Shown here one piece after another: positions 5,400 through 9,067 of a stretch of DNA of 9,067 bases. How positions within the stretch are numbered: the stretch's first letter is position 1; each line of letters opens with the position of its first letter. The position numbers and the translations under genes were made by a program. Source of the DNA: an uncultured Collinsella sp. (GTDB lineage: Bacteria > Actinomycetota > Coriobacteriia > Coriobacteriales > Coriobacteriaceae). The notes under the pieces were generated by a model. That model saw only the letters and a list, made by a program, of their open reading frames with translations, searched no databases and had not been told where the DNA came from. The stretch lies in the NCBI GenBank assembly GCA_900756945.1, contig CAAELZ010000077.1, positions 1 to 9,067 on the forward strand, written 5' to 3'.

Positions 5400-6716
5400 A
5401 TGGGGGAATTCGTGCCGCGGCCCAAAACGCCCGGAGGGGACATTCCATGCTTAGACAGTCCTGAGCTCACACGAAAGCGCCAGAAGGCACTTTCGGCTCA
5501 TGCGGAACTGCGCGCGGAACGCCTCCTCCGAGCGGAGCCGAACCTCGAAACTACGGTCGAAACGCAGGCTGACGGAGCGCCGCTTTTCCACATAAGCGAC
5601 CTGTCGGCGGGCTACGACAAGAAGGTCGTAGTCGAAGGCGTCGATCTGGAGGTTCGCGCGGGCGACGTCGTGGCGCTCATCGGGCCGAACGGCTCGGGCA
5701 AGTCGACCATCTTGAAAACCATCACACGCCATCTGGCACCGCTTGCCGGCGCGGTCGAGCTCGACGGGCGGGAGATTTCCCGATGGAAGACGGCGGAGTT
5801 TGCAAGGAACCTTGCCGTTATGCTGACAGATCGCCCCCGGACCGAGCTCCTCACCTGCCGCGATGTCGTAGAGGCGGGAAGGCACCCCTACACCGGGCGA
5901 ATGGGCACACTCTCGCCCGACGACCATAGTCGGGTCGACGAGGCCATGAAAACCGCACATGTGGAAGAGCTCGCCGAGCGCGACTTCATGCAGATAAGCG
6001 ACGGGCAACGCCAGCGCGTCATGCTCGCACGCGCCATCGCGCAGGATCCGCGTGTGCTCGTGCTCGACGAGCCCACGTCATATCTCGATATCCGCTACCA
6101 GATCGACCTGCTGCGAATACTTCGCCACCTTGCGAAATCGCGGAATGTGGCTGTCATCATGTCCATCCACGAACTCGAGCTCGCGCAGAAAAGCGCCGAC
6201 AAGGTGATTTGCGTGAAGGACGGCCGGGTCTTCCGCGCCGGCGCACCCGAGGACATATTCACGCGCGAGACGATTGGCGAGCTCTACGGCCTTCAACATG
6301 GCACCTTCAACGAGCGCTTCGGCAGCGTGGAAATTGGACGCCCGCACGGCGATGCGCACACGTTCGTCATCGCCGGCGCAGGTACGGGGTCGGCTGTGTT
6401 TCGCCAGCTCATCCGGCAGGGCAAGGCGTTCTACACGGGCGTTCTGCACGAAGGGGACATCGACTGCGAGCTCGCGCGCGACCTGGCGGCGGAATGCGTG
6501 GCCGAGCGCGCCTTCGAGCCGATCGGGGATAGAACCATAGCCCGCGCCAAAGAGCTCCTCGTCCACTGCGCGCGCCTTATCGTGTGTCCCGCCGCCTTCG
6601 GCACCATAAACGCCCGCAACGCAGAGCTCGTCGAGTTCGCACGCTCGCACGGTATCGAGGTCATGCGAGCGTGCGAAGGCGCATCGGAGGATTCCCAATT
6701 GGGGTGGAAAGGATAA
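5400..6716 (+). CDS. ABC transporter ATP-binding protein with N- and C-terminal extensions
   Basis: The cytoplasmic motor of the importer, 438 residues, well above the usual 250-270. Its ATG directly follows the permease stop, with GGGTGAGG close upstream. Residues 1-60 are a charged, probably unstructured extension. The ABC domain (about 61-310) has Walker A GPNGSGKST (95-103), signature ISDGQRQRVMLARAIA (199-214; SDGQ instead of SGGQ), Walker B VLVLDEP (219-225), D-loop SYLD and switch His257 (SIHE). The usual Q-loop glutamine is absent: the position reads AVMLTDRP, a variant I associate with some FecE/BtuD-type relatives. Residues about 318-428 form a separate domain starting HTFVIAGAGTGSAVFRQLI, a glycine-rich Rossmann-like opening, and continuing GVLHEGDIDCELARDL and CPAAFGTINARN. 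I recall similar C-terminal domains on some archaeal and clostridial corrinoid or iron importer ATPases, role unknown; a regulatory or ligand-sensing domain is possible. No operon terminator is evident after the stop. Confidence 0.93.
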   Translation: MGEFVPRPKTPGGDIPCLDSPELTRKRQKALSAHAELRAERLLRAEPNLETTVETQADGAPLFHISDLSAGYDKKVVVEGVDLEVRAGDVVALIGPNGSGKSTILKTITRHLAPLAGAVELDGREISRWKTAEFARNLAVMLTDRPRTELLTCRDVVEAGRHPYTGRMGTLSPDDHSRVDEAMKTAHVEELAERDFMQISDGQRQRVMLARAIAQDPRVLVLDEPTSYLDIRYQIDLLRILRHLAKSRNVAVIMSIHELELAQKSADKVICVKDGRVFRAGAPEDIFTRETIGELYGLQHGTFNERFGSVEIGRPHGDAHTFVIAGAGTGSAVFRQLIRQGKAFYTGVLHEGDIDCELARDLAAECVAERAFEPIGDRTIARAKELLVHCARLIVCPAAFGTINARNAELVEFARSHGIEVMRACEGASEDSQLGWKG

Positions 6717-6742
6717 ACTGGACTTTCTTTTAAGGATCCTCA

Positions 6743-6825
6743 GGCTACAGCTCCTACGCGGCGAGGTCTACAAGGCGCCGGAGAACTTCATGAACAGGAA
6801 TTTCCACGCCGACGAGCCCAATTAG
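6743..6825 (+). pseudogene. Remnant of an IS3-family (IS150-like) transposase OrfB, frameshifted and truncated
   Basis: One frame reads GYSSYA (6743-6760). Shifting back by one base at about 6760 continues as GEVYKAPENF, then MNRNFHADEPN and a TAG at 6823. The composite pattern YSSYxGEV...APEN...NRxFHADxPN is, from memory, the segment just before the catalytic core (xKWLTDITEF) of IS150-group OrfB transposases. One base is missing in the codon after YSSY, and the rest of the protein on both sides is absent. The 111-base gap around it holds no other gene. No IS terminal repeats are visible. Recognition is by pattern recall, not by a search. Confidence 0.55.
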
Positions 6826-6832
6826 GCCTAAT
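6821..6832. repeat. 12-base perfect palindrome at the composition boundary
   Basis: ATTAGGCCTAAT is fully self-complementary. It contains the stop of the transposase remnant on the plus strand and the stop codon of the TetR gene on the minus strand. It marks the exact end of recognisable transposase sequence. It is too short and T-poor to act as a strong terminator. Confidence 0.7.
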
Positions 6833-7439
6833 CCAAGCGAGATTCCAGACTCGACAGGCCATTGAGAGTCAGGTCGTTGGCGACCTCAGAGACACGCTCA
6901 ATAGGAACCGAGCCGTCAGACAGCGCCCACGTGCGATAGATACCGATAATGCCTGACAGCAAAAACGCCAGATAGTAGTCGAACATCTCATCCTTAAGGC
7001 CTTGGGGCAGCAGATTGCGCTCGGCAATCTCGTGCTCGAGCGGTGCACGAAGACGAGCCATAAAATCATCGAGCGGAATGTTCTCGATCAGCTGACGATT
7101 GAGCACCAGGTTGTTGCATAACGCCTCGTTAACGGTTTTAAAGAAGGTCGCCGCCGCTCCCAGGGCGCGCTCGTTGGTGTCACCGTCCATTGAAGCAAGC
7201 GTTTTCTCGACCGAGTCGACGATCATCTCGACCACATCGGCGGCAATGGCATCGAGCAGGCCGTCAACCGTACCAAAGTGAACGTAAAAGGTCTTGCGGT
7301 CGACATTGGCCTCGCGCGCGATGGCACTCACCGTAATGTCTGCCAGCGGCTTTTCCATGAGCAAGCGCTCAAAAGCGGAAAGGATGGCATTGCGGCTGCG
7401 AACGATACGGCGATCAATACGCGGTTTACTGGTGGCCAT
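6828..7439 (-). CDS. TetR/AcrR-family transcriptional regulator
   Basis: A 203-residue DNA-binding regulator. The N-terminal helix-turn-helix is clear: RSRNAILSAFERLLMEKPLA (about 14-33), then ITVSAIAREANVDRKTFYVHF (35-55), the typical TetR recognition region. The C-terminal ligand/dimer half contains FDYYLAFLLSGIIGIYRTW, which resembles the C-terminal domain of DhaS-like regulators; the ligand is unknown. The start is set at the ATG at 7439-7437, preceded by AAGGGA at good spacing. An in-frame ATG at 7466 has no ribosome site. The stop lies inside the junction palindrome, and the last residues (SLESRLD) may or may not be the ancestral end. Codon use is less GC-biased than in the importer operon. 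It lies downstream of the flippase-like gene in the same direction (116-base gap), so that gene, its own gene, or genes elsewhere could be its targets. No evidence ties it to the B12-linked operon. Confidence 0.92.
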   Translation of the reverse strand: MATSKPRIDRRIVRSRNAILSAFERLLMEKPLADITVSAIAREANVDRKTFYVHFGTVDGLLDAIAADVVEMIVDSVEKTLASMDGDTNERALGAAATFFKTVNEALCNNLVLNRQLIENIPLDDFMARLRAPLEHEIAERNLLPQGLKDEMFDYYLAFLLSGIIGIYRTWALSDGSVPIERVSEVANDLTLNGLSSLESRLD

Positions 7440-7482
7440 GGGTGTGTCCCTTCGATATGCGAGCATTCATCAACAGATGAGA

Positions 7483-7506
7483 GATAATCTACGTAAGAGG
7501 ATTATC
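7483..7506. promoter_or_regulatory. Candidate TetR operator / autoregulatory site
   Basis: A perfect 7-base inverted repeat, GATAATC (7483-7489) and GATTATC (7500-7506), flanks a 10-base spacer that itself begins with the palindrome TACGTA. It sits 44-67 bases upstream of the TetR start. On the minus strand the distal half-site contains GATAAT, a possible -10 box. Size, symmetry and position fit autoregulation, which is common in TetR families. There is no second copy in front of the flippase-like gene that I could see. Confidence 0.5.
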
Positions 7507-7555
7507 CCCCATACAGCTCAAATATGCCCCGCATCATGAAGAACGCACGACTGCC

Positions 7556-8863
7556 CTACCGCGACTTAGGGTGCTTCTTCTTATTGAGCGCCGACGGAGA
7601 TACGCGGATACCGTCGCCCGTCTGGCGGACATAGGCTTTATGAGCCGGCTTAGCGGTCCCAGAAGCCTTCTGAGCGTGCTTCCTGGGATCAACGGTAACA
7701 GCATTCGTGGGGTGCGGCTTAGTGGGCGCAGAGGGCGTCTGAGGCTCGCGGCCGAGCTTGCGCATCACGCGATCCCAGCGCGCACGGATGCTCTCGTTGT
7801 GGGCGCTCTTAAGGCCCAGCAGGGGCGCAGCCAAAATGGTCGGCGCAATAAATGTAATGAGGCGCCACAGCAGATAACCGGCGGTCGAAGCCGACCCAAA
7901 GAAATGACCCAAGAACAATGCAAAGCCGCCCTCAGCGCCACCAGTTCCACCGGGCAAGGGAACCGCAGAGCTCAGCAGCTGGACAAAGGCGCTCGCGGCC
8001 ATGACCGAGAAAAAGTCGACTTCGTGGTGGCCAAAGGCAAGCATCAGGAAATACGGCACGAGGTAGAAAAACGCGAGCTGCAACATAGTGATGACCACCG
8101 TGAGCAGCATGGACGAAAAGTGGCCGGCTGAAAGCTTGAACTTCTCGGAGAACGAGTAGATTTCGCCGTCGACAAACGTACGCCAGCCTTCGATCTTGGT
8201 GGCCGAGACGCCCATTCGCTCGAGCCAATTAATGATGCAGTGCGCGACGCGCGTGACGGTCTTGGGCATGAGCGCGACGGCAAAGATGCCAAGCAGAATG
8301 CAACAGTGACCGCCAAAGCTAAAGACGCACAGCAGCGTCATGTCGCCATAGCGCTCGGCGAAAAACGGCATGCGGGCAAGCAGCAGAATGGCGCCCCAGG
8401 CAACGAGGCCAAACTGATACACGATAAAGCGCGTGAACTGCGTGGCACCGGCCTCGCCGACATTTTGGCCCGCCTTGGTCAGGCGGTAAATCTGGGCGGG
8501 CGTAGAGCCCATCATCATGGGCGTCAGGTTGCCAAAGAAGATACCGCTCGCCTCGACCGAGATCAGGTCGCGAATGCCGACGGGCGAATTGGGATCGAGC
8601 CAGACGGCGATCGCATAGGCAACGATGCCAAAGAACAGGTACAGGAACATGCAAAAGCATGCAGCAACGAGCCACGGCGCCTGAACGCTCGACATGGCAG
8701 CCCAGAACTGTCCCATCTGACCGGTCACAATCAGATAAACGATATAGCCAACCAGCACGACGCCGATAAAAATGGCACCGCGGCGTGCACCCTTGTTGTC
8801 ATCGCCGCCCGAGGCCTCAACCTCGACCTGGGGCTTAGATGTATGCTGAGAGGACTCCGTCAT
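7556..8863 (-). CDS. Flippase-like integral membrane protein (MprF N-domain / UPF0104 type), no synthase domain
   Basis: A 435-residue polytopic membrane protein of the lysylphosphatidylglycerol synthase transmembrane-region family. Such proteins are thought to move lipids across the membrane. Several hydrophobic helices start at about residue 30 (AIFIGVVLVGYIVYLIV). Family motifs are FGNLTPMMMGSTPAQIYRL (110-128) and the conserved VPLPGGTGGAEGGFALFL (301-318). There is no C-terminal aminoacyl-transferase domain as in full MprF. Instead, residues about 360-435 form a basic, Pro/Lys/Arg-rich cytosolic tail ending LNKKKHPKSR. The ATG at 8863 is chosen because AAGGAG lies just before it. A longer frame from a GTG at 8980 lacks a ribosome site and would place the promoter inside the gene. 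Its substrate lipid is unknown. The TetR gene downstream may be co-transcribed, since no clear terminator lies between. Confidence 0.9.
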   Translation of the reverse strand: MTESSQHTSKPQVEVEASGGDDNKGARRGAIFIGVVLVGYIVYLIVTGQMGQFWAAMSSVQAPWLVAACFCMFLYLFFGIVAYAIAVWLDPNSPVGIRDLISVEASGIFFGNLTPMMMGSTPAQIYRLTKAGQNVGEAGATQFTRFIVYQFGLVAWGAILLLARMPFFAERYGDMTLLCVFSFGGHCCILLGIFAVALMPKTVTRVAHCIINWLERMGVSATKIEGWRTFVDGEIYSFSEKFKLSAGHFSSMLLTVVITMLQLAFFYLVPYFLMLAFGHHEVDFFSVMAASAFVQLLSSAVPLPGGTGGAEGGFALFLGHFFGSASTAGYLLWRLITFIAPTILAAPLLGLKSAHNESIRARWDRVMRKLGREPQTPSAPTKPHPTNAVTVDPRKHAQKASGTAKPAHKAYVRQTGDGIRVSPSALNKKKHPKSR

Positions 8864-8896
8864 GAGGCTCCTTCTGACCGTCCAAATATCTTGCAT

Positions 8897-8925
8897 ATTG
8901 TACCCGCAAGGGCCACAAGCAGAAC
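8897..8925 (-). promoter_or_regulatory. Candidate promoter of the flippase-like gene
   Basis: On the minus strand TACAAT (8902-8897) fits a -10 box, one mismatch from TATAAT. A poor -35 match (GTTCTG or TTCTGC) lies 16-17 bases upstream. Transcription would start near 8890, giving a short leader of about 25 bases that contains the ribosome site AAGGAG. The weak -35 makes this tentative. Confidence 0.4.
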
Positions 8926-8974
8926 GTAAAGCTATGGGCCAAATGGGAATTGCAGACGGTTGTTTGAAAATCAG

Positions 8975-8997
8975 AACCACCCTTAAAAAGGGCGGTT
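8975..8997 (-). terminator. Probable terminator of a minus-strand gene lying beyond the right edge
   Basis: Read on the minus strand, AACCGCCCTT and AAGGGTGGTT pair over 10 positions (one G-U) around a TTT loop, followed by CTGATTTTC. On the plus strand the same stem has an A-C mismatch and a poorer tail, so minus-strand use is favoured. It lies upstream of the flippase-like promoter and would isolate that gene from its neighbour. Confidence 0.5.
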
Positions 8998-9023
8998 TGC
9001 TCTTAGGGTATAACCCACGGGCC

Positions 9024-9053
9024 CCGGGCTCGCGTCTAAAGGCGCGGGCCCGG
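9024..9053. repeat. Strong GC-rich hairpin near the right edge
   Basis: CCGGGCTCGCG (9024-9034) pairs with CGCGGGCCCGG (9043-9053) over 11 positions with one T-G wobble and an 8-base loop. A short GGAC/GTCC hairpin overlaps its end (9052-9062). The context is cut by the window edge, so it could be a terminator, a structured RNA or a gene end. No T-run follows within the window. Confidence 0.5.
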
Positions 9054-9067
9054 ACTTCGTCCAGGCC

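Noticed and set aside
8864..8980. Extension of the flippase-like protein to a GTG at 8980
   Set aside because: The added residues show no membrane or family features and overlap the likely promoter. AAGGAG directly before the ATG at 8863 decides the start.
8985..9067. Minus-strand resemblance to the 5' half of bacterial RNase P RNA (GAAGTCCGGGC, then AGAGCAAACCGCC)
   Set aside because: The two short matches are in the right order, but most of the intervening conserved sequence is missing and the second runs straight into a terminator-like stem. Most likely chance.
1..9067. CRISPR arrays, tRNA or rRNA genes, toxin-antitoxin or phage-defence genes
   Set aside because: I saw no regularly spaced direct repeats, no tRNA or rRNA sequence, and no protein motifs of such systems on either strand.

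Overview
The window looks like chromosome from a GC-rich Gram-positive actinobacterium, most plausibly an anaerobic gut member of the Coriobacteriia. That placement is inferred from base composition, from anaerobic-type cobalt chemistry (CbiK/CbiF), from Gram-positive style lipoproteins, and from the character of the TetR and flippase-like genes. No marker gene here settles the taxon.

Left part (1-6716, GC-rich): a divergent corrinoid/tetrapyrrole locus. On the minus strand at 1-713 is cbiF (precorrin-4/cobalt-precorrin-4 C11-methyltransferase), cut by the window edge. On the plus strand a near-consensus promoter (845-873) leads into a cobalamin riboswitch (about 900-1050) and a hairpin-rich leader. 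Five tightly packed plus-strand genes follow: a Tat-type, lipid-anchored CbiK-like chelatase (1172-2098); a small lipoprotein (2245-2778); a substrate-binding lipoprotein with an extra N-terminal beta-type domain (2783-4354); a FecCD/BtuC-type permease (4359-5399); and an ABC ATPase with an unusual C-terminal extension (5400-6716). The last four genes are separated by 0-4 bases. The cbiK-to-lipoprotein gap instead carries three back-to-back inverted repeats. Taken together this looks like a B12-regulated envelope system that handles a metal, a metal-tetrapyrrole or a corrinoid outside the membrane and then imports it. The substrate (cobalt, corrinoid, haem or another tetrapyrrole) cannot be fixed from sequence alone.

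Junction (6717-6832): no intact gene. It holds a frameshifted, truncated scrap of an IS3-family (IS150-like) transposase that runs into a 12-base perfect palindrome overlapping the stop codon of the next gene. Base composition drops noticeably across this point, which suggests an old insertion or recombination boundary (or an assembly join).

Right part (6828-9067, less GC-rich): two minus-strand genes. One encodes a TetR-family regulator (6828-7439) with a candidate operator just upstream. The other encodes a polytopic flippase-like/MprF-type membrane protein (7556-8863) with a long basic tail. The last 200 bases hold the latter's promoter, a probable minus-strand terminator for a gene beyond the window, and a strong GC-rich hairpin.
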